A DNA stretch of 9,317 bases from Nostoc sp. CHAB 5715 (GCF_020829685.1 NZ_JAIVFR010000191.1:1-9317); one strand, 5' to 3'. Counted from the first letter of the stretch, positions 1-7,951 are shown. Notes: generated from the sequence alone by a model not told the origin. Program-made: numbers and translations.

Positions 1-3000
1 TCCTTGCTCCTGTTTCCCCTAATGCAAAGGCTGCCAAACCTGATTCGTTGAGCAGGTGCGCTTTCTGCAAGACAAACATCACTTGAAATAATGGCGAACG
101 GCTGGAGTCTCGCACTGGTTGTAGTTGCTCAACTAGTCGGGCAAAGGGGTAGTCCTGGTGATCAAAAGCATCCAGTACACAAGAACGTACTTGAATGAGA
201 AACTCATCAAAGGTGGGATTTTCTGATAAAGCCGATCGCAATACTACCGGATTGACGAAATACCCTACCAGTCCTGCTGCATCAGTTCGACTTCTGCCTG
301 TTGTGGGGGAACCCACTAGGAAGTCTTCTTGACCTGTGTAGCGATAAAGTAGCACTTGAAAGGCTGCTAGCAAGGTCATGTAGAGAGTAACTCCACGTTT
401 GCGGCTCAAGTCTTGTAGCTGTTGAGTTAATTCTGCACTCAGCTGGTAGCTAAAGGAATCTCCTTGATAGGTTTGAATGGCTGGACGCGGACGGTCAGTT
501 GGCAAATTTAACACAGGTAACTCTCCTGCCAACTGCTTTTGCCAGTAGTTCCACAGCCGCTCACCTTCTGGACTCGCTAGCATTAAAGCCTGTTCTCGCA
601 CATAGTCCGTGTACTGCCAGACCAAAGGAGGCATCACAGGTGTATTATTTTTTTTGTTGCTCTGGTACAGTGTTCCCAACTCATCTACCAAGACGGTGAG
701 GCTCCAGAAGTCGGCGACGATGTGGTGGACAACAAGTAAAAGAATATGTTCCGTTTGTGAGCGAGTCAACAGACTCACCCGCATTAGGGGGCCTTGCTCA
801 AGATTGAAGGGATGGTATGCTTCTTTAAAGAGGCGATCGCTCAAAAATTCCTCATCCCATGTTGCAGCATCTTCCTGTTGCCAGCAAACTCCTACGTGCT
901 TATGGACTCGCTGTATGGGATGTCCGTCAACATTTGGGAAAGTCGCGCCCAGAATTGCATGGCGTTCCACTAAAGTCTGAAATGCTTGATGCAATGCAGA
1001 AATATCAAGCTCGCCATGAATACGCAGAGCATTAGCAATGTTGTAAGCAGGACTCTCTGGTGCTAGCTGGTGTAAAAAGTACAAAGCCTGTTGTCCGTAG
1101 GAAAGAGGGGACTCAGTGACAGTCTCATTAACTTCGGCTGGAGCGCTTTTTGGGACAGAAGAAACATTTGTTAACTGAGCAAGTACTACGGTTGCTAGTT
1201 GGTTAATACTGGAACTCCCCAGAAAGCTAGTCATCGGCAAGACCACACCCAAGTTAGTTTCAATGGAGTGCTGGAGTTCTATTGCCATTAAAGAATCGAG
1301 TCCCACAGTATTCAAGGGTTGCTGTGGGTTGACGAGTGAGGGAACTAGTTTGAGAACCTGAGCTACTTCCTGCTGAAGATAACAAGTTAACTGTAACTGA
1401 CGCTCTTGCGGCTCTAATGCGAGGACGGCTGCATGAGTGAGGCTGACTGTATTGACTGTAGTATGAGATTCTTCTAAAATGCTGCTGGCGACATTTTCCC
1501 AACTTCCTGCCAAAAAACTAGTATGACAGGCATGGCGCTGAATTTTACCACTAGAAGTTTTGGGGATACTACCTGGTTTGAGGAGTAACACTGCATAAAC
1601 TTGCAGTTCATGTTCTTCTACTACTGCTTGATGGATAGCCCCAATAACTTCCTCAGTCGCCAAATTCCGTAGGAAACCGCGCTTAACTTCTTGAGCAATA
1701 ACTAATCTCTCTTTGCCAGCAACATCAATTGCAAAGGCTGCACCACCGCTAGGTTGCAGTGATGGGTGGCTTTGTTCTACCGACCATTCAATGTCTTGCG
1801 GGTAATGATTGCGACCCCGGATAATGATCAAATCCTTCAGGCGACCTGTGACAAATAGCTCTCCTTCGTGCAAAAAGCCCAAGTCTCCTGTCCGCAGAAA
1901 AGGCCCGTCTTGAGTATCCTTGAGGTAGGCTCGGAATGTGTAATCAGTTTGCTCTGGCTGATTCCAGTAGCCTTGGGTGACGCTTGGCCCTGCAACCCAA
2001 ATTTCACCCACCTCACTAGGCTGGCAACGGGTTAGAGTCTCAGGATGAACTATGGCAATCTTTAAATCTTGTAAGGCTTGACCACAACCGACTATGGTCT
2101 GTATGCCAGTTTCATTTTTACTAGCTGGAACTATTTGATTTTGCAGCAGTGCCGCCGACTGAACTGACAACAACACAGGTGGAACTAATTTGCTGCCACC
2201 AGTTATCATCAGCGTTGTTTCTGCCATGCCGTAACAAGGATAGAAACTCTCACGCCGGAAGCCACATTCAGCAAAGGTAGCGGTAAACTGCTCTAGAGTT
2301 TCTGCACGAATGGGTTCAGCGCCGTTAAAAGCAATTTCCCAGCTACTTAAATCCAGGGTGGCTCGTTGTTCGGGCGTAATTTTGCGAACACACAGGTCAT
2401 AGGCAAAATTAGGGCCACCGCTAGTTGTTGCTTTATATCGGGAAATTGCCTGTAGCCACCGCAAGGGCTTTTGCAGAAATGCCACAGGAGACATGAGTAT
2501 GCACGGTATCCCTAAGTACAAGGGCTGAAGCATATTCCCGACTAAACCCATGTCATGAAAAAGTGGCAACCAACCCACGAAAAGGGTATTTTCTGTGTGC
2601 TGCATTGCCTGCTTAATTAAAAGTTCGTTATGCAGTAAATTCCCGTGACTCACCATTACGCCTTTAGGTGTACCCGTAGAGCCGGAAGTATACTGCAAAA
2701 AGGCAAGGCGATCGCTATTTATAGATGGTTGCTGCCATGAATATGCTAAGTCGGTAGTAATGTTATCAGTAGTCAGCAACAGCAAAGTTTGTAAACTCGG
2801 ATACTGAGCGAATTGTCGCTCAATGTTGGCAAAGACAGTTGTGGTGGTAAGGGCAATCGCAGCCTGTGCATCTGCCACAACAGTCTGGAGTCGGGACAGC
2901 GATTGGTTCGGTCGGGGTGGATAAGCTGGGACTGCAATTACCCCAGCATAAAGACATCCGAAAAACGCAGCTATAAATTCTAAACCAGGTGGGTAGAGCA

Positions 3001-3220
3001 GTAGTCCACGTTCTCCACTTTTGACTCCACAACTTTGAAGTAGGGCAGCAATGCTTCGAGCTTGGCGATCTAGTTCTCCATAAGTAAAATACGATGCTTC
3101 TACTTCTCCATCCAGTAGAAAAGAATAAGCCTTTTGCTCAGGTTTCAGAACCGCTCTCCAATGGAGAAGTTCAACCAACGAGGTGAATTCCCTCGGTAGC
3201 TCGGAAAAGTTTTTGCCCAT
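1..3220 (-). CDS. Lipid-initiating NRPS: fatty acyl-AMP ligase, acyl carrier protein, condensation domain (partial, 3' end beyond window)
   Basis: This is the loading and first condensing part of a nonribosomal peptide synthetase that activates a fatty acid as acyl-AMP, loads it on a carrier protein and joins it to the first amino acid. The frame is open from the ATG at 3220 to the window edge (1073 codons) without a frameshift. Residues about 25-590 are a fatty acyl-AMP ligase: YTSGSTGTPKG at 177-187, YGMAETT near 330-336, TGDLG at 444-448, the FAAL-type NHYPQDIE stretch, and SSGKIQR with Lys559. An acyl carrier domain follows, with GLDSL and phosphopantetheine Ser643. A condensation domain starts near 703 (LSYGQQ 706-711) with catalytic HHIVAD at 832-837 and GYFVN at 986-990; its last part is cut off. 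A GGAG motif lies 8 nt before the ATG. Later modules are unseen, so the product is unknown. The divergent siderophore uptake genes suggest an acylated siderophore (inference). Confidence 0.93.
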   Translation of the reverse strand, partial: MGKNFSELPREFTSLVELLHWRAVLKPEQKAYSFLLDGEVEASYFTYGELDRQARSIAALLQSCGVKSGERGLLLYPPGLEFIAAFFGCLYAGVIAVPAYPPRPNQSLSRLQTVVADAQAAIALTTTTVFANIERQFAQYPSLQTLLLLTTDNITTDLAYSWQQPSINSDRLAFLQYTSGSTGTPKGVMVSHGNLLHNELLIKQAMQHTENTLFVGWLPLFHDMGLVGNMLQPLYLGIPCILMSPVAFLQKPLRWLQAISRYKATTSGGPNFAYDLCVRKITPEQRATLDLSSWEIAFNGAEPIRAETLEQFTATFAECGFRRESFYPCYGMAETTLMITGGSKLVPPVLLSVQSAALLQNQIVPASKNETGIQTIVGCGQALQDLKIAIVHPETLTRCQPSEVGEIWVAGPSVTQGYWNQPEQTDYTFRAYLKDTQDGPFLRTGDLGFLHEGELFVTGRLKDLIIIRGRNHYPQDIEWSVEQSHPSLQPSGGAAFAIDVAGKERLVIAQEVKRGFLRNLATEEVIGAIHQAVVEEHELQVYAVLLLKPGSIPKTSSGKIQRHACHTSFLAGSWENVASSILEESHTTVNTVSLTHAAVLALEPQERQLQLTCYLQQEVAQVLKLVPSLVNPQQPLNTVGLDSLMAIELQHSIETNLGVVLPMTSFLGSSSINQLATVVLAQLTNVSSVPKSAPAEVNETVTESPLSYGQQALYFLHQLAPESPAYNIANALRIHGELDISALHQAFQTLVERHAILGATFPNVDGHPIQRVHKHVGVCWQQEDAATWDEEFLSDRLFKEAYHPFNLEQGPLMRVSLLTRSQTEHILLLVVHHIVADFWSLTVLVDELGTLYQSNKKNNTPVMPPLVWQYTDYVREQALMLASPEGERLWNYWQKQLAGELPVLNLPTDRPRPAIQTYQGDSFSYQLSAELTQQLQDLSRKRGVTLYMTLLAAFQVLLYRYTGQEDFLVGSPTTGRSRTDAAGLVGYFVNPVVLRSALSENPTFDEFLIQVRSCVLDAFDHQDYPFARLVEQLQPVRDSSRSPLFQVMFVLQKAHLLNESGLAAFALGETGAR

Positions 3221-3228
3221 TTATGTCA

Positions 3229-3232
3229 CTCC
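3229..3232 (-). promoter_or_regulatory. Ribosome binding site of the NRPS gene
   Basis: Read on the minus strand, GGAG lies 8 nt upstream of the ATG at 3220. This supports that start. Coding similarity to fatty acyl-AMP ligases also begins shortly after it. Confidence 0.6.
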
Positions 3233-3374
3233 ATTTATACAAGTATCTATGTGGAGCCAAACTGCCTAGTTGTGTTAAGTGCGATCAGCTACGCTGGGCG
3301 GTTACACCATCGCGTTTAAAGCCTTTATTTATTGAAATAAATTCTGAATTTTTTCAACTATATTTAAGATTAAT

Positions 3375-3393
3375 AAAAATATTTATCATTAAT
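3375..3393. promoter_or_regulatory. Weak candidate Fur (iron) box upstream of the NRPS
   Basis: By hand count the 19 bases match the classical Fur consensus GATAATGATAATCATTATC at 12 of 19 positions. The right half, ATCATTAAT, fits best (7 of 9). The site lies about 155 bp before the NRPS start, a plausible place for iron repression. The background is AT-rich, so chance similarity is a real possibility. Confidence 0.25.
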
Positions 3394-3418
3394 TTTCTCC
3401 TTTTGTCAAGCACTTTGC

Positions 3419-3469
3419 TATGCCTAAACAATATTTAAAATAGGCAAGATCACATTTTTATTATGCCTA
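3419..3469. repeat. Direct and inverted copies of TATGCCTA / TGCCTA
   Basis: The octamer TATGCCTA occurs at 3419-3426 and again at 3462-3469. An inverted copy of its core, TAGGCA, lies between them at 3441-3446. Steps between cores are about 20 and 23 bp, close to two helical turns each. These are among the few GC-containing words in an AT-rich leader, about 200-250 bp upstream of the NRPS start. They could be operator half-sites for an unknown regulator; function is inference. Confidence 0.3.
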
Positions 3470-3752
3470 TAAAACACTTATAGATATGAATATTTTTATT
3501 TTACACTTGAAAAACCTATTCATAGCAACATTTTCAGGACAGTCTACACAAACTGATTTATATATTAGGAATAAAAAAATCTGAATAGGACAACTTGTCA
3601 AATTTTGCATAACTTATATAAAGTATATCTCCCATAGGAAACTGATAGTCTAAACTGTGAGAAAAATAATCTAAACAAAATAAAAGTTACAAAACATTCA
3701 AAGAAAATAAAAGCTAACTTCAAACTATCTATAGTAATGTGCTACGTAAGTA

Positions 3753-3808
3753 AATCTACCTTTTTTAAGACTAAAAACCCAGTTTTTCAAGGCTAATAAT
3801 GGTAGATT
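3753..3808. repeat. Nested inverted repeat (possible RNA hairpin)
   Basis: Outer arms AATCTACC (3753-3760) and GGTAGATT (3801-3808) are perfect reverse complements. Nested almost centrally are AAAAAC (3773-3778) and GTTTTT (3782-3787) around a CCA loop. The 12- and 13-nt stretches between them can pair partly. No U-run follows on either strand, so it does not look like an intrinsic terminator. It could be a structured leader, a small RNA or a protein-binding site. Confidence 0.35.
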
Positions 3809-4090
3809 CATTTGTGTAAAGCTGTATTAGCTTCCATTTCATAAACTTTTAAGACAAACATTAGAGTAGCGAAAAAAGTATTGTCATGTACAGGCTATCC
3901 GATTTAAGTCTAATCAAACCTTATTCAAAGCAAAGTTGAGTTATTGATATTGCTAAATAAAAAGGGAAATGCAAGTGCTAAAAATTAAGCATTTTTATAT
4001 TTTCAAAGGGTTAGTTTTTGATAAAATAATTGCTTTTAGGATAATTCTGAAAAAGGTGGTTGAGGTTAGTATGGCATTTTTAAAGTATGG

Positions 4091-4112
4091 TTATTTATGT
4101 GAACATAAATAA
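4091..4112. promoter_or_regulatory. 22-bp perfect palindrome, candidate operator of the receptor gene
   Basis: Arms TTATTTATGT (4091-4100) and ACATAAATAA (4103-4112) are perfect reverse complements around a 2-nt GA centre. The site is 112 bp upstream of the chosen receptor start. A 10-bp palindrome with so short a spacer is unlikely by chance even in AT-rich DNA. The form suits a dimeric repressor such as a Fur-family protein. That binding is inferred, not shown. Confidence 0.5.
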
Positions 4113-4137
4113 TTAATAAATATTCTCAATTATTTAT
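4105..4137. promoter_or_regulatory. Second inverted repeat with iron-box-like core
   Basis: Arms ATAAATAATT (4105-4114) and AATTATTTAT (4128-4137) are perfect reverse complements with a 13-nt spacer. The left arm shares sequence with the right half of the 22-bp palindrome, so the two structures exclude each other. The stretch 4115-4133, AATAAATATTCTCAATTAT, resembles iron-box sequences described for Anabaena FurA (AATAAATTCTCAATAAAT as I recall it, not checked) apart from a 2-nt insertion. Iron repression of the downstream receptor is the likely role. Confidence 0.45.
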
Positions 4138-4164
4138 TGTAGCACTCGAAAGTAAAAGCGTATT

Positions 4165-4172
4165 GCGATCGC
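4165..4172. repeat. HIP1 octamer GCGATCGC
   Basis: HIP1 is the highly iterated palindrome of many cyanobacterial genomes. This is the only intergenic copy. Others lie inside genes at 833-840, 2708-2715, 5432-5439, 7407-7414, 7525-7532 and 8805-8812. Seven copies in 9.3 kb strongly support a cyanobacterial source. Confidence 0.9.
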
Positions 4173-4213
4173 GTGTAATTAGGTGTGTCTTGTTTTCATC
4201 AATATTGTGGTGT

Positions 4214-4218
4214 GGAGG
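4214..4218 (+). promoter_or_regulatory. Ribosome binding site that decides the receptor start
   Basis: GGAGG lies exactly 6 nt before the TTG at 4225. No comparable motif precedes the in-frame GTG at 4183, which is the furthest upstream start. This favours TTG 4225, and the peptide from there is a clean signal sequence. Confidence 0.7.
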
Positions 4219-4224
4219 AAAGTT

Positions 4225-6813
4225 TTGAAACTAAGACAGATAATATATCTAGGGATTGTTGGAGCTATTTGTGTGTTGGGGACTCAGCCTGTAAAAGCCC
4301 AGTCAGCAGAACCACCAATCACAAAGATTCCCCAACTGAGTGATATTCCACGTCCCCACACCAATGTTAAGGACTGGCTAGCGCAGCAGAATCAACAGAC
4401 TGAAGTCACAGTAGTAACAGGAGTGCGCCTGAACCCAACTTCTAGCGGATTAGAAATCCTCTTAGAAACTCCTACATCTGACAAGTTACAAACCACCATC
4501 AAGAGGGAAAACAATAACTTCATTGCAGATATCCCTAATGCTCAACTGCAATTAACAGGTGATAGTTCTTTCCGTCAAGACAAGCCTGTTGCAGGAATTA
4601 GCGAAGTAATAGTTACTAATGTAGATACAAATAGTATCCGAGTGACGGTAACGGGTGAGGGAGGTATCCCAAAAGTCGAGTTAGACGACGGCGATACAGG
4701 TTTAATTTTTGTCGTCACGCCAGTTGTATCTTCGACACCACAAGCGCCGGATACATCTCAACCAAGTAGTGAAACACCGCCAACTCAACCATCGGCTGAT
4801 GCAAATGAACCGATTGAACTGACAGTAACAGGAGAGAGCGATACATATTCAGTACCCGACGCTAGCACTGCAACAAGGACAGATACACCACTCAGGGATA
4901 TTCCCCAATCAATTCAAGTCATTCCCCGTCAGGTGATTGAAGACCGAAATGTTGTACGTCTTTCGGAATTGGCGGATAACGTTAGTGGTGTACAACCAGA
5001 ACGGGGATATGGGGGATTGTCGTCATTAGGATTTCGGGTGCGTGGGTTTCTCACCAATTTTGAAACTTTACGCAATGGCTTTCCCGATTATGGTTACTTC
5101 AGTCCGCGAGATGTCGCTAATATCGAGAGGTTGGAAATTCTCAAAGGGCCGGCGGCGGTACTTTATGGTGGTAGTCCAACACAGTATGCAGGAGGAAGTG
5201 GTGTTATTAATACAACTACCAAAAAGCCCCTTGCAGAGCCTTATTACAACGCGAGTGTAACTTATGGAAGTTACAACTTTTTGCGTCCGACTTTAGATAT
5301 TAGCGGCCCACTGACAGATGATAAATCAGTGCTGTATCGTTTGAACGTCGCCTATGAAAGTTCTGACAGTTTTCGTGATTTTGTGGAGTATGACAGCTTT
5401 TTTATCTCACCTGTGGTAGAGATAAAAGTAGGCGATCGCACTAAACTCACCTTTGAATACGAACACCAAAAATACAACTTTGTTTTTGATAATGGTTTTC
5501 CCATTGAGCCAGAAATTCTCCAACTTGGGCGCAGTCGGTTTTTAGGAGAACCCAACTTTGCCAATGGTGAAGTGACATTTAACTCGTTGACGTATATATT
5601 AGAACACGAATTTAACGACAACTGGAAATTTCGCCAAGGATTTAATGTTCTCAATGCTAATTTGAATGACGCACAGCAAGTATCTCCTGGTTCTTTGCGA
5701 GACGACCGTCGGACATTAGACCGTTTGTTCTACGCTTCTGATGAGGAACACGAAAATATCACCCTGCAAAACCAAATTTCTGGGAAGTTTTCTACTGGTT
5801 CTATTCGCCATAATGTGCTACTCGGAGTAGATTTAGCCCGAAACTTATTTAACTACATTTTTGCCCCAGACTTAGAACTATCAATAGATATTTTTAACCC
5901 ACAATATGGTGGAACTCCTACTCCTGTAGAAGATGGTTCTCCGTTTGGTCGCAAAATTGTCTCCGAGAATGTTGGTTTATTCGCGCAGAACTTAATTGAA
6001 CTTACACCTAATTTCAAAGTTTTATTAGGTGGTCGCTTGGACTTTAATGATTACAGTCGTCAAGACCGCGTGAGTGGCGATATTCTCGATAAACAATCAA
6101 ATACTCGATTTTCGCCGCGAGTTGGAATTATATATCAACCAAGCGATGCTACTTCGCTTTACTTCAATTGGTCTAATGGTTTTTCTCCCCAATTTCAAGC
6201 CAGAAGTCGGACAACTGAAGAATTTGAACCACAAACTACCGAACAATTTGAGGTGGGGGTGAAACAGAATTTTCTGGACAATAAACTTTCTGCAACTTTA
6301 GCATTCTTTCAAGTTACCAAACAGAATGTATTGACACCAGACCCAGTAGACGACGTATTCCAAATCCAAACCGGAGAACAACGCAGTAGAGGTATTGAAT
6401 TAGATATTGCAGGCGAAATATCATCAGGTTGGAAAGTGATTGTCAACTATGCTTACATTGATGGCAAAGTGACAAAGGATAATCTGATTCCTGTAGGAGA
6501 CAGATTATTTGGTGTCCCAGAACATAGCGCTGGATTGTGGACAAGTTATGAACTACAAAGTGGTAGTTTGCAGGGGTTAGGATTTGGCGCTGGATTGTAT
6601 TTTGTTGGTGAGCAGGAGGTGGATTTACCGAATACGTTTAGACTTCCAAGTTATTTACGAGCGGATGCTTCTATCTTTTATCGGCGGCAAAATTATCGAT
6701 TTGCAGTCAACTTCAAGAATATTTCTAATGTTAAATATTATGAGGTTGATGGGTATAGTATTGACCCGACTGCTCCGTTTACGGTGCTGGGAACAGTGTC
6801 AGTGGAGTTTTGA
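4225..6813 (+). CDS. TonB-dependent siderophore receptor with AMIN domain
   Basis: This is an outer-membrane gated beta-barrel that takes up ferric siderophore with energy from TonB-ExbB-ExbD. From TTG 4225 the protein has 862 residues. A signal peptide covers residues 1-25 (MKLRQII start, hydrophobic core, cleavage likely after VKA). An AMIN domain follows at about 59-164, then a Pro/Ser/Thr-rich linker. A TonB-box-like PIELTVTGE sits near 196-204. The plug domain is at about 211-331 (DIPQSIQVIPRQVI, IERLEILKGPAAVLYG, GGVINTTTKKP-like end). The 22-strand barrel fills the rest and ends in the expected C-terminal Phe (VSVEF). The architecture resembles FhuA/FhuE-type ferric siderophore receptors as found in cyanobacteria. 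The gene leads the uptake genes and diverges from an NRPS, so its ligand may be that NRPS product (inference). An in-frame GTG at 4183 would add 14 residues before the signal peptide and is disfavoured. Confidence 0.94.
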   Translation: MKLRQIIYLGIVGAICVLGTQPVKAQSAEPPITKIPQLSDIPRPHTNVKDWLAQQNQQTEVTVVTGVRLNPTSSGLEILLETPTSDKLQTTIKRENNNFIADIPNAQLQLTGDSSFRQDKPVAGISEVIVTNVDTNSIRVTVTGEGGIPKVELDDGDTGLIFVVTPVVSSTPQAPDTSQPSSETPPTQPSADANEPIELTVTGESDTYSVPDASTATRTDTPLRDIPQSIQVIPRQVIEDRNVVRLSELADNVSGVQPERGYGGLSSLGFRVRGFLTNFETLRNGFPDYGYFSPRDVANIERLEILKGPAAVLYGGSPTQYAGGSGVINTTTKKPLAEPYYNASVTYGSYNFLRPTLDISGPLTDDKSVLYRLNVAYESSDSFRDFVEYDSFFISPVVEIKVGDRTKLTFEYEHQKYNFVFDNGFPIEPEILQLGRSRFLGEPNFANGEVTFNSLTYILEHEFNDNWKFRQGFNVLNANLNDAQQVSPGSLRDDRRTLDRLFYASDEEHENITLQNQISGKFSTGSIRHNVLLGVDLARNLFNYIFAPDLELSIDIFNPQYGGTPTPVEDGSPFGRKIVSENVGLFAQNLIELTPNFKVLLGGRLDFNDYSRQDRVSGDILDKQSNTRFSPRVGIIYQPSDATSLYFNWSNGFSPQFQARSRTTEEFEPQTTEQFEVGVKQNFLDNKLSATLAFFQVTKQNVLTPDPVDDVFQIQTGEQRSRGIELDIAGEISSGWKVIVNYAYIDGKVTKDNLIPVGDRLFGVPEHSAGLWTSYELQSGSLQGLGFGAGLYFVGEQEVDLPNTFRLPSYLRADASIFYRRQNYRFAVNFKNISNVKYYEVDGYSIDPTAPFTVLGTVSVEF

Positions 6814-6833
6814 TTATTAGGTAAATTTTTTTT

Positions 6834-6863
6834 AACGCAGAGGAACGCAAAGGAGCGCAGAGG
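6834..6863 (+). repeat. Three tandem decamers of the NRCGCARAGG type
   Basis: AACGCAGAGG, AACGCAAAGG and AGCGCAGAGG follow one another directly in the gap after the receptor gene. Purine-rich decamers of this kind are, to my knowledge, dispersed widely between genes of Nostocales. They cannot fold on themselves, so they are not a terminator. Apart from a run of eight T at 6826-6833, the rest of the 109-nt gap shows nothing clear. Confidence 0.7.
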
Positions 6864-6922
6864 TTTCTAAAGTTAATTCGTTACGATTTTGTTGTCTTAA
6901 GAGGATTTAAAGAGAGTTGTGC

Positions 6923-7951
6923 GTGAGTAAGTTACATCGCCGGATCTGGATATTTAAACCTTTTGTTGCAGTCTTAGCAGTGCTGATGCTGGGAATGGTT
7001 TCAGGGTGTGCAGGAAATGTTACTGCCCCAACTTATACTACCTCTAATGGAACACCATATACCCCATTTACACTTAAGAACTGTGATTCGACGATTACCT
7101 ACAAACAACCACCACAACGCGCTGTCACCATGATGCAATCGGCGACGGAGGTTATGTTAGCGTTGGGCTTAGAAAAGCAGATGGTTGGTACAGCCTACCT
7201 GGATAATCCGATTTTGCCAGAGTATCAACAGGCATATTCCCAAATTCGGGTATTAGCGCCAAAGTACCCGTCACGGGAAGTTTTTTTGGCAGTTGAGCCG
7301 GATTTTGTCTTCTCCACTGAGGAAAGCGCTTTTGCCAAAGAAGCACTTGGGTCACAGTCAGAGTTGCTAAAACTAGGTATTTCTTCTTATTTGTTGCCAA
7401 TTGAATGCGATCGCCCAGAACTTAGACCTGAGCGCGTGACGATGGAGAATTTATATCAAGAAATCCGAGAAATCGGGCAGATTTTTGCAGTAGAACAACG
7501 AGCAGAAAAGTTAATTGTGCAACTGCGATCGCAACTCGAAGCAACCCAACAAAAGCTAGGTAAAGTTACAAGCAAAAAGCGCATTTTCTGGTATGATTCT
7601 GAAGATCCTCCCCTAACTGTTTCTAACTGGGGAATACCCAATCATATTATTGAATTAGCCGGTGGAGAAAATATCTTCAAAGATATCCAAGAGAAAAAAG
7701 CATGGGTAACAGTTAATTGGGAAGACGTAATTGCACGTCAACCAGATGTGATTGTTCTCATTGATGCTAACTGGTCATCTGCCGAAGAGAAGCGTCGATT
7801 ACTTAAATCTAACCCTGCTTACTCTCAGTTAAAAGCAGTGCAACAGGATAAATTCATTGTCATAGGTTTTAGTTACACGATGCCAGGAATTAGGAATGTC
7901 GCAGGGGTGAGGCAGTTAGCAGAGGCTTTGTATCCAGAGAGGTTTAAGTGA
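6923..7951 (+). CDS. Iron-siderophore ABC transporter substrate-binding lipoprotein (FecB/BtuF-like)
   Basis: This periplasmic binding protein (Peripla_BP_2 family, class III fold) captures ferric siderophore or a related chelate and delivers it to the FecCD-type permease. From GTG 6923 it has 342 residues. A lipoprotein signal with lipobox VSGC puts the lipidated Cys at residue 29. The first lobe begins near RAVTMMQSATEVMLALGLEKQMVG, followed by EVFLAVEPDFVFSTEE. A long connecting helix region includes EIREIGQIFAVEQRAEKLIVQLRSQLEATQQKLG. The second lobe shows GGENIFKDIQEKKAWVTVNWEDVIARQPDVIVLID. Length is normal for the family. A TTG at 6917, two codons upstream, is also possible. AGAGAG at 6911-6916 is 6 nt before the GTG and favours it, but the site is weak. 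The receptor upstream and permease downstream point to ferric siderophore. Cobalamin or heme cannot be excluded from the sequence. Confidence 0.92.
   Translation: MSKLHRRIWIFKPFVAVLAVLMLGMVSGCAGNVTAPTYTTSNGTPYTPFTLKNCDSTITYKQPPQRAVTMMQSATEVMLALGLEKQMVGTAYLDNPILPEYQQAYSQIRVLAPKYPSREVFLAVEPDFVFSTEESAFAKEALGSQSELLKLGISSYLLPIECDRPELRPERVTMENLYQEIREIGQIFAVEQRAEKLIVQLRSQLEATQQKLGKVTSKKRIFWYDSEDPPLTVSNWGIPNHIIELAGGENIFKDIQEKKAWVTVNWEDVIARQPDVIVLIDANWSSAEEKRRLLKSNPAYSQLKAVQQDKFIVIGFSYTMPGIRNVAGVRQLAEALYPERFK

Larger units (their letters stand above)
3221..4224. other. AT-rich divergent intergenic region between NRPS and receptor genes
   Basis: About 1 kb separates the two divergent start codons. It is clearly richer in A and T than the flanking genes. 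The only longer open frame (71 codons at 3223-3438, plus strand) overlaps the NRPS leader and has a low-complexity Leu/Ile/Phe-rich tail, so I do not call it a gene. The region should hold both promoters. I see candidate operators (3375-3393, 3419-3469, 4091-4137), a nested inverted repeat (3753-3808) and one HIP1 octamer (4165-4172). I see no tRNA, no strong intrinsic terminator and no convincing -35/-10 pair. Confidence 0.7.

Noticed and set aside
609..980. Open frame of 123 codons on the plus strand
   Set aside because: It is fully antisense to the condensation domain of the NRPS, whose motifs read without interruption on the minus strand.
3223..3438. Possible small gene of 71 codons in the intergenic region
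   Set aside because: It overlaps the NRPS leader and ribosome binding site, has no ribosome binding site of its own that I can see, and its composition follows the AT-rich background.
3967..3998. Terminator-like AAATGC...GCATTT hairpin followed by T's
   Set aside because: The stem is only 6 bp and AT-rich with a 16-nt loop, and no gene ends upstream of it.
4020..4038. Additional Fur box near GATAAAATAATTGC
   Set aside because: Only about 10 of 19 positions match the consensus, which is near what AT-rich sequence gives by chance.
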